Assembly (NCBI GenBank): GCA_964397255.1
Contig: CAYNHQ010000001.1
Coordinates: 62,001-126,000 of the forward strand
From: CAYNHQ01 sp964397255
GTDB taxonomy: Bacteria; Bdellovibrionota_G; JALEGL01; DATDPG01
DNA length: 64,000 nt
Direction: 5' to 3'
Numbering within the stretch: the stretch's first letter is position 1; the number at the start of each line of letters is the position of its first letter. The translations under genes were made by a program, and so were the position numbers. Below, piece after piece: positions 25,289 through 34,076 of this stretch. The notes under the pieces were generated by a model. The model did not search any database, was not told where the DNA came from, and saw only the letters and a program-made list of their open reading frames with translations.

Positions 25289-27168
25289 AAGTGGATATTT
25301 TAGTTATTGGTGCGGGTCATGCTGGGATTGAGGCCAGCCTAATTTCAGCAAAAATGGGGGCGAAAACCTGTCTATTGACATCAAACTTAGATCGAATTGG
25401 CCATATGTCGTGTAATCCGGCCATAGGTGGGATAGCAAAGGGTCATCTTGTGAAGGAGATAGATGCTATAGGTGGGGAAATTGGCATTGGCATCGACAAA
25501 AGTGGGATACAGTTTCGTCGATTAAACCTCAGTAAAGGGCCAGCAGTTCGGTCGTCGAGGGCTCAGGCGGATAAGATGTTTTATGCCCGTGGGATGAAAC
25601 ATGCGGTCGAATCGGTGCCGAATCTTCTCGTGAAACAGGGAATGGCCGAGTCGCTTCGAATTGAAAATGGGAGTGTCTTGGGTGTGGTAACAGGGATGGG
25701 GGAAGTCATTGAGGCTGCTTCCACAGTCATCACAACAGGAACATTTCTAAATGGCCTCATTCATATTGGCCGTTACACCGAGCCGGCAGGGAGGGGAGGG
25801 GATGCCCCCTCGATCGGACTGGCGGCTTCACTACTTCAAGCCGGCTTTCGAATGGGCAGAATGAAAACGGGTACCGTTCCACGTCTGGATGAGAAAACGA
25901 TTCGCTGGGAACTATTGGAAGAACAATGGGGAGATTCCCCCATACCCACGTTCAGTTTTTTCCGTGAGACTTCCCTGCAACGCCAAATTTCTTGTTGGAT
26001 CACATACACGAACGAGAGAACTCACGAGGTCATACGCAGGAATCTTGATCAGTCGGCGATGTATAGTGGAAAAATTACCGGCGTTGGACCTCGATATTGC
26101 CCCTGCATTGAAGACAAAGTTGTTCGATTTGCCGACAAGCCGAAGCATCAGATCTTTCTCGAACCGGAAGGACTTGACACGCGCGAGATTTACCCCAACG
26201 GCCTTTCCAACTCCCTTCCTCTTCCGATTCAAGTGGAGTTTCTTCGAACGATCGAAGGGCTCGAAAATGTCGAGGTCATGCGTCCTGGTTATGCAATTGA
26301 ATATGACTATGTCGACCCGACGGAACTTCTCCCATCGCTTGAAACGAAAAAAATAAAATCTCTCTTTCACGCGGGACAAATCAACGGGACGACCGGCTAT
26401 GAAGAGGCCGCGGCCCAGGGAATCATGGCGGGGATCAACGCTGTTCTTTCGATTGATCGAAAAGAGCCGTTTATATTGAAGCGATCAGAGGCATACATCG
26501 GCGTCCTGATTGATGACCTCGTGACGAAGGGGACGACAGAACCCTATCGAATGTTTACGTCACGAGCGGAACATCGACTTCATCTTCGAGAAGACAACGC
26601 CGATCAGCGTCTTTTCTCTTACGGCAAAAAATTTGGTGTTCATACGAGCGACGTCGTCGAGAAATTTGAGTCAAAAATGACCTCCATCGAAGCGACTCAA
26701 CGAAAAATTGAATCGATTCGTCTGACACCGACGGCCGAAGTAAACAAAAGAATGGTCGCTATGGAAACAACACCTCTTAAGTCTCCCTCGACACTGGCGG
26801 AACTTCTTCGTCGCCCCGAGGTCGACTGGTCAAAAATCGTTTCGATAGAACCATCGCTTGCGAATGTTGAACGTCAAGTGGCAGAGCAGGTGGAAATAGC
26901 GATGAAGTACGACGGCTATCTGGCTCGCGAGAAAGAAGAAATTGCCCGCGCCGAGAGAGACGAAGGGGAAACGATCCCGGAAAGCTTCGATTTTGGAATG
27001 GTTCCGAGCTTGTCAAACGAAGTACGGGAGAAATTGGTTCGAATTCAGCCCCGCACACTCGGCCAAGCCGCCCGCATTTCCGGCGTCACCCCCGCAGCTG
27101 TATCTATTCTCTCGATCTTCGTTCGCAAGCATCGTTCTGTGGAGCCTCAAAACGGAAACAGTCTTTAA
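25285..27168 (+). CDS. mnmG: tRNA uridine-34 carboxymethylaminomethyl-modifying enzyme MnmG
   Basis: The 627-residue FAD protein partners MnmE. It starts with the FAD-binding GAGHAGIEASL. Signature blocks are MSCNPAIGGIAKGHLVKEIDA, GPAVRSSRAQADK and YCPCIEDKV. The C-terminal helical MnmE-binding domain is present (SRAEHRLHLREDNADQRL and LGQAARISGVTPAAV). Its ATG overlaps the preceding stop. The stop lies 9 bp from the convergent exported-protein gene. Confidence 0.95.
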   Translation: MKVDILVIGAGHAGIEASLISAKMGAKTCLLTSNLDRIGHMSCNPAIGGIAKGHLVKEIDAIGGEIGIGIDKSGIQFRRLNLSKGPAVRSSRAQADKMFYARGMKHAVESVPNLLVKQGMAESLRIENGSVLGVVTGMGEVIEAASTVITTGTFLNGLIHIGRYTEPAGRGGDAPSIGLAASLLQAGFRMGRMKTGTVPRLDEKTIRWELLEEQWGDSPIPTFSFFRETSLQRQISCWITYTNERTHEVIRRNLDQSAMYSGKITGVGPRYCPCIEDKVVRFADKPKHQIFLEPEGLDTREIYPNGLSNSLPLPIQVEFLRTIEGLENVEVMRPGYAIEYDYVDPTELLPSLETKKIKSLFHAGQINGTTGYEEAAAQGIMAGINAVLSIDRKEPFILKRSEAYIGVLIDDLVTKGTTEPYRMFTSRAEHRLHLREDNADQRLFSYGKKFGVHTSDVVEKFESKMTSIEATQRKIESIRLTPTAEVNKRMVAMETTPLKSPSTLAELLRRPEVDWSKIVSIEPSLANVERQVAEQVEIAMKYDGYLAREKEEIARAERDEGETIPESFDFGMVPSLSNEVREKLVRIQPRTLGQAARISGVTPAAVSILSIFVRKHRSVEPQNGNSL

Positions 27169-27177
27169 CCACATCGG

Positions 27178-28041
27178 TCAGCGTGGCACTTTATCGACAA
27201 CTTGATAAGGCTCAGAAACTGCTAATTGCAAAGCAAGATTATTAGGTAATGGTTCCTTGAATAATTCCCATAATTTTGGGATGAGTTCGTACGACACTGT
27301 ATACCGCACGGAATCTCCCCAACCATCCAAATACTCCGAAGGATTAACATTACTAAATTCTTCAAGAATTCCATTTCTGACTACTGCGTGGCCAATGCGA
27401 AGCCAAAAATTGAAATGGAACTTTAATCCATCCTTTCGGTACGCATTCGGCAATTCCAAAGAAACGCCTGTTTCCTCACCCTTTCCTATAGGCGTCGAAC
27501 TAAGCCACACATCCTCGGCGAAATCATTTCGTTGATGACCACTATCACATACGCTCATTTCGAGATTCTCCCTTCCCTTCAAATGAATAGGAATGTCGCC
27601 GATTTCAGGAATGGCATAGGTAGAATCCGCAGGCTTCACATGAATACGTAACTTACCGGCCATGATGTCAATATCGTTAACACAGAATATGCTGTCGTCT
27701 TCGCTGGAACCAACTACACTGGTTGATAGTTTGAACATCGGATTTTGCGATGGGATGAATTCGAAAAAAAACTCATACGACGGAAATAATTTTTTACCTA
27801 AGGGCGTTGCGAGCCTTGAAATAAGTGCATCAGGTTGGAGCTTTCTATCTAGCCTTGGACTACCGGTCGGCGGCCCTTTGGTATCCATGAAGGTATTACC
27901 CATGATGGTCGATGCATGAAGAATACTAGGTGATCTGGGAACTTCCGGCGCGCTACACTTAAAAATCACAGCCTCCAAGGCCAAAGCGGAAGAGCCGACC
28001 GCCAAAGTACTTGATACAAGAAAACCTAGAAGAGTATTCAT
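27178..28041 (-). CDS. Exported protein of unknown function
   Basis: The family is not recognised. The 287-residue protein begins with a Sec signal peptide (MNTLLGFLVSSTLAVGSSALA) after a GGTGGAG ribosome site. The mature part is beta-rich with several Cys (about residues 29, 119 and 164) and no obvious enzyme motif. It is a lone minus-strand gene between the mnmG and parAB operons, convergent with mnmG and divergent from the HTH gene. Confidence 0.6.
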   Translation of the reverse strand: MNTLLGFLVSSTLAVGSSALALEAVIFKCSAPEVPRSPSILHASTIMGNTFMDTKGPPTGSPRLDRKLQPDALISRLATPLGKKLFPSYEFFFEFIPSQNPMFKLSTSVVGSSEDDSIFCVNDIDIMAGKLRIHVKPADSTYAIPEIGDIPIHLKGRENLEMSVCDSGHQRNDFAEDVWLSSTPIGKGEETGVSLELPNAYRKDGLKFHFNFWLRIGHAVVRNGILEEFSNVNPSEYLDGWGDSVRYTVSYELIPKLWELFKEPLPNNLALQLAVSEPYQVVDKVPR

Positions 28042-28205
28042 TTCTCCACCTTAAAACCTACCTAACCGCATGCATCAACCCATTCAAGTTAATTTATTGT
28101 TAAGGGGAAGTGGCACTCCTTTCGTGAGAAGCTAACAGTGCTTGTGAAAAGGGAAAATATTTCGATAGCCTTTAAAGAGCTGGTCAGTTATATGGCCAAG
28201 TGACC

Positions 28206-28628
28206 ATGAGCTGGGTGTCCATTCGGGAGTATACGGAGAGAACAGGGCTCTCAACATCGACGGTTCGGCGGCAAATCCGGAAAAGAAAGGTGTTTGCGAA
28301 GAAATTTGGCCGGGACTGGTATCTCCAGCTTTCGGATGACGCCACTTCACCCTATCTGGAACAAGATGCAGCTCAATCCGCTGGAGGACCGCTCACGTCC
28401 CTCCCCGAAACGGGGAATTTAGAGGGGGTCATTGAGTTTTCGAGCAAGGCTCTTCACCATTACCTGATACTGAGCGAGAAATTGATCGCGGAAAAGGATA
28501 TACGCCTGGCTGAGCGAGATGTACAACTTAATGAAAAGAAACAGGAATGTGCTGAATTGGAAGGATATGTTCAGTTGTTAGAAAAAGAGATCGAACGGCT
28601 TAAAGAAAAGCCAGAAGGCTGGATGTAA
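28206..28628 (+). CDS. HTH/coiled-coil protein co-transcribed with parAB
   Basis: The 140-residue protein has an N-terminal MerR/excisionase-like helix-turn-helix (SWVSIREYTERTGLSTSTVR, then basic IRKRKVFAKKFGRDWYL). A linker leads to a long C-terminal coiled coil (about residues 85-138, heptads of Leu with Glu/Lys). I choose the ATG at 28206; a GTG two codons earlier is possible. Its TAA abuts the parA ATG with no gap, so it is very likely co-translated with parA. It could regulate the par operon or bind DNA in segregation. I know no named homologue. Confidence 0.7.
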   Translation: MSWVSIREYTERTGLSTSTVRRQIRKRKVFAKKFGRDWYLQLSDDATSPYLEQDAAQSAGGPLTSLPETGNLEGVIEFSSKALHHYLILSEKLIAEKDIRLAERDVQLNEKKQECAELEGYVQLLEKEIERLKEKPEGWM

Positions 28629-29468
28629 ATGGGGCGAGTAATCGCGATCGCAAACCAGAAGGGGGGAGTAGGAAAGACCACCACGGCTATAAATTTGGGG
28701 GCGTCTTTGGGTGCCGCGGAGAAGAAAACACTTCTTATCGATATCGACCCGCAAGCCAACGCGACCAGCGGCTGTGGAATTACAGCCGGAGAGAAGGAAA
28801 TTTATCATGTCCTTCTTGGCGGAACTTCTCTCGACGAAATTATTCAACAAACCGCCTCTCCTAATTTTTTCGTTGCGTCTGCAACAGTCAACTTGATCGG
28901 ATATGAAGTCGAAGGGATTGAGCTGGAAAACCGCGAACAGCGATTGAAAAAAGCCATTTCCAATCTTCGCAATTCATACGACTACATTTTGATCGATTGC
29001 CCCCCGTCGCTCGGTCTTCTCACGCTCAACGCTCTCTGCGCCGCTGATGGCGTCTTGGTTCCGCTTCAATCGGAATATTATGCCCTCGAAGGTTTGGGGA
29101 GATTGGTTGGTACGATCGATCTCATTTCGCAGCAGCTCAATTCGAATCTGAAACTGGATGGAATCGTATTAACGATGTTCGATAAGCGGAACAGCCTCGC
29201 GCATCAGGTGGCGGCGGAAGTCGAAAAACATTTCGGCGAAAAAGTTTGGAAAACTCAAATTCCAAGGAATGTCCGCCTTTCCGAAGCTCCCAGTTTCGGT
29301 AAACCGATTTTGCTTTACGACATTCGCTCCGTGGGAGCTCAAAGTTATCTTGCTCTGGCCGACGAATTTTTAAACCGCTTTGATGAAAGGAGAAGTCATG
29401 AACGAACGGAAAGTCCTCGGGAGGGGGATCGCGTCGCTGATACCCAACCCGCTCCCCAAAGCCATTGA
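28629..29468 (+). CDS. parA: Chromosome-partitioning ATPase ParA
   Basis: The 279-residue ParA/Soj ATPase moves ParB-parS complexes. The deviant Walker A is KGGVGKTTTAINLG, with the signature Lys in QKGG; Walker A' is DIDPQANATSG and Walker B is DYILIDCPPSLG. Family core ends near DEFLNRFDERR (about residue 254). The last 24 or so residues are a Ser/Arg/Glu-rich tail encoded in the region that overlaps the start of parB (29398-29468, 71 nt). Confidence 0.95.
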   Translation: MGRVIAIANQKGGVGKTTTAINLGASLGAAEKKTLLIDIDPQANATSGCGITAGEKEIYHVLLGGTSLDEIIQQTASPNFFVASATVNLIGYEVEGIELENREQRLKKAISNLRNSYDYILIDCPPSLGLLTLNALCAADGVLVPLQSEYYALEGLGRLVGTIDLISQQLNSNLKLDGIVLTMFDKRNSLAHQVAAEVEKHFGEKVWKTQIPRNVRLSEAPSFGKPILLYDIRSVGAQSYLALADEFLNRFDERRSHERTESPREGDRVADTQPAPQSH

Positions 29469-30312
29469 GTCAATGCCGATGGCGGTAGGCGCCGCGACCG
29501 CTCGGTCTTTGACGGGAGACGAAACAGTCATCGAGGTCGATCCGGTGCTTGTCCGCGTGAATCCCCGGCAGCCTCGCCGCCATTTCTCGGAAACGGCGAT
29601 TGCTGAACTGACGAGTTCGGTAAAGCGCCATGGCGTGATCGCACCTCTTCTCGTTCGAAGAACCGATCTTGGCTATGAACTGATTGCCGGCGAGCGTCGA
29701 CTACGGGCATCTCGAGCGGCGGGGCTGAAGAAAATTCCAGTCATTGTTCAAAAGGCGGCAACTGATCGAGATCAATTGGAATTGGCTCTTGTCGAAAATC
29801 TTCAGCGCGAAGACTTAAATCCTATCGAAGAAGCCCGCGGTTATGACCGTCTCGCGAATGAATTCACGCTGACACAGGAAGAAATCGCGGAACGTGTGGG
29901 GAAAGACCGGACAACGGTCACAAACCTCATTCGACTTCTCAAACTCGCTCAGCCTGTTCAGGAAATGCTTGCCGCCGGATCGATTTCCATGGGTCACGCG
30001 CGGGCGCTGCTAGGCTTGGAAGATCCTCGCCGCCAGCAGGAGCTCGCCACACGAATCGGCGCCGAGGGTCTTTCGGTTCGACAGGCGGAAGAACTCGTTC
30101 GGAAATTGGGAAAACCAAAAACCAATCGCCGAGCGGCGGATCAAGCCGAACTGAATGCAAACTTGCGCCATCTTTCGGAAGAACTGCAACGAAAATTGGG
30201 GACGCGTGTGGAAATTGTGACGAAAGGGAAGGGGGGAGAAATTCGAATCACATATTTTAGTCCCGACGACCTCTCCCGGCTTTCCGATCGGCTCTTAACC
30301 GGCATCAAATAA
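29398..30312 (+). CDS. parB: Chromosome-partitioning protein ParB
   Basis: The 304-residue ParB starts at the ATG at 29398 behind a good GGAGA site (MNERKVLGRGIASLIP). The CTP-binding N-terminal domain has box motifs GERRLRAS and ENLQREDLNPIEEA. A central HTH (TQEEIAERVGKDRTTVTN) reads parS, and a C-terminal dimer domain follows. Its targets are the two sites near 24.3-24.6 kb. The TAA overlaps the next gene's ATG by one base. Confidence 0.95.
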   Translation: MNERKVLGRGIASLIPNPLPKAIESMPMAVGAATARSLTGDETVIEVDPVLVRVNPRQPRRHFSETAIAELTSSVKRHGVIAPLLVRRTDLGYELIAGERRLRASRAAGLKKIPVIVQKAATDRDQLELALVENLQREDLNPIEEARGYDRLANEFTLTQEEIAERVGKDRTTVTNLIRLLKLAQPVQEMLAAGSISMGHARALLGLEDPRRQQELATRIGAEGLSVRQAEELVRKLGKPKTNRRAADQAELNANLRHLSEELQRKLGTRVEIVTKGKGGEIRITYFSPDDLSRLSDRLLTGIK

Positions 30313-30833
30313 TGCCCCGCTACAAAGAGCCTGGAATTTATCCGATCCGTGTCGAGTACGAAGATGTTGATTCGGCCAAGGTCGTTCATCATCCGAATTA
30401 TCTTCGCTATTGCGAACGGGCCAGAACGGCGTTTCTTCAGGAGATCGGCTACAGCTATTCGACAATGCTCGAGGATGGTATTGGCGTTGTGATCGCGGAG
30501 GCCCAGCAGAAGTTTTTAAAGCCTCTCTTTTTTCACGATGAAGTTCTTCTTGTCACTCGCGTGGCCGGTGCTTCGAGGTCATCCCTCCGTCTCTTTCAAT
30601 TGATTTTTCCAAAGGCAACTCCGAAAGAGGTTTTCTCCCAATCACTCCCCGAATTTGCGAAAGATCCGAATCGACTTTTCGCCGCTCAAATTCGTCTCGT
30701 CGCCGTCAATCGAAAAACGGGAAAGCCCGAAGCTTTCCCCGACCGCTGGCGCGAAGCGTTCGGTTTTCCCCCGGAAGGAAAAGACCCGATTGTTTCAAAG
30801 AGCGCTGTTGCGCTTAATTTCGAGGCGATTTAA
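30312..30833 (+). CDS. YbgC/FadM-like acyl-CoA thioesterase
   Basis: The 173-residue hot-dog-fold protein has the 4HBT signature YEDVDSAKVVHHPNYLRYCERAR near its N-terminus, with the usual catalytic Asp in EDVDS. Such enzymes hydrolyse acyl-CoA esters. A 20-residue insert (TPKEVFSQSLPEFAKDP) in the second half is unusual for YbgC. It is coupled to parB by a one-base overlap. Confidence 0.8.
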   Translation: MPRYKEPGIYPIRVEYEDVDSAKVVHHPNYLRYCERARTAFLQEIGYSYSTMLEDGIGVVIAEAQQKFLKPLFFHDEVLLVTRVAGASRSSLRLFQLIFPKATPKEVFSQSLPEFAKDPNRLFAAQIRLVAVNRKTGKPEAFPDRWREAFGFPPEGKDPIVSKSAVALNFEAI

Positions 30834-30934
30834 GCGGATTAATCTTTACTTAGTCTTTGCAAGTTATTTACAGATAATTGACTTGTTCTCCTGACGCAAT
30901 GTGCGATTACTGCCCGCACGGAGGATAAACCAAG

Positions 30935-32287
30935 ATGAAATCAAAACACCTGTCGATAAAGTATTTATTCCCCTTCGCTATCGCGACGGCGACCATTTCA
31001 TACAAGGCCTTTCCCGAAGAATCATCCCACGATTTTTGTGATCCAAAAGTGCGAGGTCTCCTCTACACAGACCACGCAAAGACAAGGTTGAGTGATCTCT
31101 GTGGTGATCAACTAAGCCCTGAGGAACTTAAGATGCAGTTGGAGAAATGGATCACCGAAAGAAATTTTTCCAGTGCGGCGGTAGCAGCGGGCAAACTCAA
31201 AGATCCACGAGAAATTGAACTTTGGAAGGAGGCCGAAAAATTCGATCGCGCCGCTTACGCCGCAGAACAGTATGGTCGTCCAAAGGATGTGATCACATCT
31301 CTTTTTCTCGAAGGGGGCCATCTCGATCTAGCCATAGAGGAATTAAAAAAATGGAACACGCCCGAGGCCGAGATAAGAGCGATTCTTTTGAAGGGGTTGG
31401 AGGACAATGTCTGCGCGCGAGAGTGGAGACAACACCTTGCCTTGGATTCTACGTATACACTGGCAAAGAAATATGGAGTTCAAAAGCAACTTTTTGCGAT
31501 TACGGCAGAGCGAGGATGTGCCATGGACATGTTAACTGTCCTGAATGATGATCCTGAAGATAAAAAGAGATTTCTTGAACAGGTCAATCCGCTTTTAAAG
31601 GAGAAACTTCGGTCCGAGGACTTTACTGAAAGCACGCATGAACGAGATGAGGAAGAATACTATATCCGACGTCGTCGAGTGAATACGGATCGAATGAATT
31701 ACATGACCCGAAAGGATCCAATGGGCGCCCTTGAAGACTTAGAACAAGTTGGTGCGTGGGACGCCATTCTGGACCTGCTTCATTCCACGAACGAACCAGA
31801 ATTGATTGACGCAACGATAAAATGGGTTGTTGCACGATTGTCTACGATTCCAACGGATGAACGTACCGGTTTTGTCTCCGAGGTGAGCAGAGAAGTAAAT
31901 GAAAAACCAGTAGCGACAGAAACTAAAGCGAGCGCCGCCTCTGCTTTTGAGCGGCTCGGATACAATACAGATGCAGGGAGAATCTACGCGTCACTGGGAA
32001 GTCTGAAAAAAGCTGAGGCATTACTTCGGCCAATCATTATCGAAGCTGTTTCTCAGGCTCGGTTTGAGTTCGCAGCCTCACTTGAAAGCCAACTTAGAAA
32101 TGACGGAGCTGCGCGAATATTGATTGAGAAGCAAATAGTAATTTATGAAGAATCTCAAGATTACCATTCGGCCTGGTTAGCGACGGAATACTACTTGAAA
32201 GATCGGGCTAGAGCCGATGCATACAGGGCCTTAGATCATCAACTAAGGGTCGAAAATGCATCAACGGAACCCTCCGACGGCGATTGA
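30935..32287 (+). CDS. Exported alpha-solenoid (TPR-like) protein
   Basis: The family is not recognised. The 450-residue protein follows a strong GGAGG site and starts with a basic, hydrophobic leader (MKSKHLSIKYLFPFAIATAT). The rest is almost all helical in short pairs, Ala/Leu/Glu-rich, as in TPR or similar solenoids (FSSAAVAAGKLKDPREIELW, DVITSLFLEGGHLDLAIEELK, LKKAEALLRPIII). It is probably periplasmic or lipid-anchored by an uncleaved leader. A monocistronic unit is likely. Confidence 0.6.
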   Translation: MKSKHLSIKYLFPFAIATATISYKAFPEESSHDFCDPKVRGLLYTDHAKTRLSDLCGDQLSPEELKMQLEKWITERNFSSAAVAAGKLKDPREIELWKEAEKFDRAAYAAEQYGRPKDVITSLFLEGGHLDLAIEELKKWNTPEAEIRAILLKGLEDNVCAREWRQHLALDSTYTLAKKYGVQKQLFAITAERGCAMDMLTVLNDDPEDKKRFLEQVNPLLKEKLRSEDFTESTHERDEEEYYIRRRRVNTDRMNYMTRKDPMGALEDLEQVGAWDAILDLLHSTNEPELIDATIKWVVARLSTIPTDERTGFVSEVSREVNEKPVATETKASAASAFERLGYNTDAGRIYASLGSLKKAEALLRPIIIEAVSQARFEFAASLESQLRNDGAARILIEKQIVIYEESQDYHSAWLATEYYLKDRARADAYRALDHQLRVENASTEPSDGD

Positions 32288-32409
32288 GCTGCATTCATAG
32301 GGCATGTGATGCGGTAAAGCTATAATAGGGCCTCCGGCTTCTCTGCATAATTGGTAAGGGAGATTGGTATCGTTGCATTAGATTTCGAGGCGATCTGAAA
32401 GGATTTCAT

Positions 32410-32964
32410 ATGTCGAAAGAAATTCTCGTGCCATTGGCGAATGGGTTTGAAGAGACGGAGGCGGTGACGATCATCGATTTTCTTCGTCGGGCGGGTCTGA
32501 CGGTTGTTGTAGCCGGCGTGCCGGGATCGGGAATTACCAAGGGCTCACATGGAATCGGGATTCAGACCGACACATCGATTTCACAAGTGGCAGATCGAAC
32601 TTTTGAAGCGGTGGTTCTTCCCGGAGGAATGCCGGGGGCGACGAATCTCGCCGAGAGCAAAGATCTCGAACGGATATTGAAACGGCAGAAAGATCGCGGG
32701 GGACTTCTTGCAGCGATTTGTGCCGCTCCGACCGTTTTGGCCAAATACGGGCTCTTAGAAGGAAAACGGGCAACTGCTTTCCCAGGATTTGAATCAAAAT
32801 TGACGGGTGCAAAGGTAGAAACGGATCGCGTGGTGACAGATGGGAACATTGTCACCAGTCGGGGCCCCGGAACAGCGATTCCATTTTCTCTCGCGTTGGT
32901 TTCACGTCTTGTTGGCGATCAAAAAGCGAAGGAAATTCAGCAAGCTGCGCTCTGGGGCTCTTGA
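32410..32964 (+). CDS. DJ-1/PfpI family protein (YajL-like)
   Basis: The 184-residue protein has the DJ-1 nucleophile elbow with Cys104 in AAICAAPTVLA, the acid Glu15 in GFEETEAV and LPGGMPGATNL. YajL/DJ-1 proteins protect against oxidative and carbonyl stress, and some act as covalent chaperones. A TATAAT at 32321-32326 lies 84 bp before the ATG without a clear -35. Confidence 0.88.
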   Translation: MSKEILVPLANGFEETEAVTIIDFLRRAGLTVVVAGVPGSGITKGSHGIGIQTDTSISQVADRTFEAVVLPGGMPGATNLAESKDLERILKRQKDRGGLLAAICAAPTVLAKYGLLEGKRATAFPGFESKLTGAKVETDRVVTDGNIVTSRGPGTAIPFSLALVSRLVGDQKAKEIQQAALWGS

Positions 32965-32975
32965 GTCGATTCATC

Positions 32976-33050
32976 TTGACAGGTGAGGGTGGGTTCTCTA
33001 GTAATTCCGGCCGCATGGAGGGGCTTGGCCCCTCCTTAATATATAAGGAG
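32976..33050 (+). promoter_or_regulatory. Promoter and leader hairpin of the bactofilin-ATP synthase operon
   Basis: A perfect -35 TTGACA (32976-32981) is followed after 17 bp by TAGTAA (32999-33004). Downstream, a perfect 8-bp GC stem GGAGGGGC/GCCCCTCC with a 3-nt loop (33017-33035) precedes TTAATATAT and the AAGGAG ribosome site (33045-33050). The hairpin could be an attenuator, an mRNA stabiliser or a leaky terminator. Confidence 0.5.
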
Positions 33051-33057
33051 AACACTC

Positions 33058-33516
33058 ATGGGTATTTTAAAAGGTGATCAATTGCCATCTGGCACGGCGC
33101 TTCCAACCGGAGGCTTTAACGCCATTTTGGACCGCGGAAGTGAATTTGAAGGGAAACTGACGTTCGAAGGAACGGTCCGAATCGATGGAAAATTTAAGGG
33201 AGAAATTAACTCCGAAGCGAATTTGGTAATTGGTGAAACCGGGAAAGTCGATGCCGATATTACCGTTGGATCGATATCGATCAGCGGCGAAGTGAAGGGA
33301 AATGTCACGGCGAAGTCCAAAGTTTCCATTCATGCGCCCGCGGTGGTTCGTGGAAATATCAAATCGCCGTCGCTTACGATCGAAGAGGGAGTTCTTTTCG
33401 AAGGAAACTGCGTGATGGAGCGTGCGGGGCAGACCTCAACACGAGCCGAAAAACCGAAGCTTGAGTCGATCTCGGCCAAGGCAGCAGCAGCGGCCGCAGA
33501 GAGCGCTCAGCGTTGA
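33058..33516 (+). CDS. Bactofilin
   Basis: The 152-residue protein has the central bactofilin beta-helix (about residues 20-120). It is built of short repeats with regularly placed Gly and Val/Ile (FEGTVRIDGKFKGEIN, VIGETGKVDADITVGS, VSIHAPAVVRGNIKS). Disordered ends flank it, the last Ala/Ser-rich. Bactofilins polymerise spontaneously into filaments at the inner membrane and scaffold polarity, cell shape or ParAB positioning. Its stop overlaps the TTG start of atpF', so it is translationally coupled to the ATP synthase genes. Confidence 0.92.
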   Translation: MGILKGDQLPSGTALPTGGFNAILDRGSEFEGKLTFEGTVRIDGKFKGEINSEANLVIGETGKVDADITVGSISISGEVKGNVTAKSKVSIHAPAVVRGNIKSPSLTIEEGVLFEGNCVMERAGQTSTRAEKPKLESISAKAAAAAAESAQR

Positions 33517-34073
33517 TCAAGCGAATCCTCGATATTGTCATTATTGGGGGCTGCTTTTCGGGGATCGCGTACGGCCTACACGTGGTCGGTTTTTGGAAAC
33601 GAGCCGGCCTTGCAGAACCCCATGGCTATGTCGTCATGGGATTCCTTTTTCTCGGAATGTTTTTTCTCCTGACCGAATTCCTTTTTCATCCCTACCTTGA
33701 AGTGATGGAAGAGCGAGAAGCTCAAACCACTGGAAAACGAAAGCAGGTCGAAAAGACAAGAGCCGAAGCCGATGCCATGATCGCCCAATACCAATCACGA
33801 ATGGAAGAGGCTTCTCTACGCGCGATTCGTGATCGGGAGCAAGTGGCTCTCGCTGCCGAGGAAGAAGAACGAAAACGTCTGACGAGTGCGAAGGAGTTCG
33901 CCAACGAGTCATTTTCTGCGGCTCTGAAAAATGTCGAGCGAGATCGTGACAGCGCTCGGAGAAATCTCAAAGGATCCGTAGATCCATTGGCTCTGGAAAT
34001 TGTCGAACGGGTCTTAAACCAGCGAAATACTCGTCCCCCGCTTCGTGTGGTCGCCGGTGCACAGGAGACGTAA
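33513..34073 (+). CDS. atpF': ATP synthase subunit b' (with extra N-terminal helix)
   Basis: The 186-residue protein is a stator-stalk b-type subunit. A second transmembrane helix (residues 38-58) runs into FHPYLEVMEERE, the standard b-subunit junction, and a long charged coiled coil follows. An additional N-terminal helix (residues 6-27) is not usual for b'. The start is TTG at 33513, overlapping the bactofilin stop. It pairs with the next b subunit. Confidence 0.82.
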   Translation: MIKRILDIVIIGGCFSGIAYGLHVVGFWKRAGLAEPHGYVVMGFLFLGMFFLLTEFLFHPYLEVMEEREAQTTGKRKQVEKTRAEADAMIAQYQSRMEEASLRAIRDREQVALAAEEEERKRLTSAKEFANESFSAALKNVERDRDSARRNLKGSVDPLALEIVERVLNQRNTRPPLRVVAGAQET

Positions 34074-34076
34074 CCG

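Noticed and set aside
28111..28125. TGGCACT-CCTT-TCGT before the HTH-parAB operon
   Set aside because: The -12 GC is missing at the correct spacing.
33088..33102. TGGCACG-GCGC-TTCC, sigma-54-like
   Set aside because: Lies inside the bactofilin gene and lacks the invariant GC of the -12 element.
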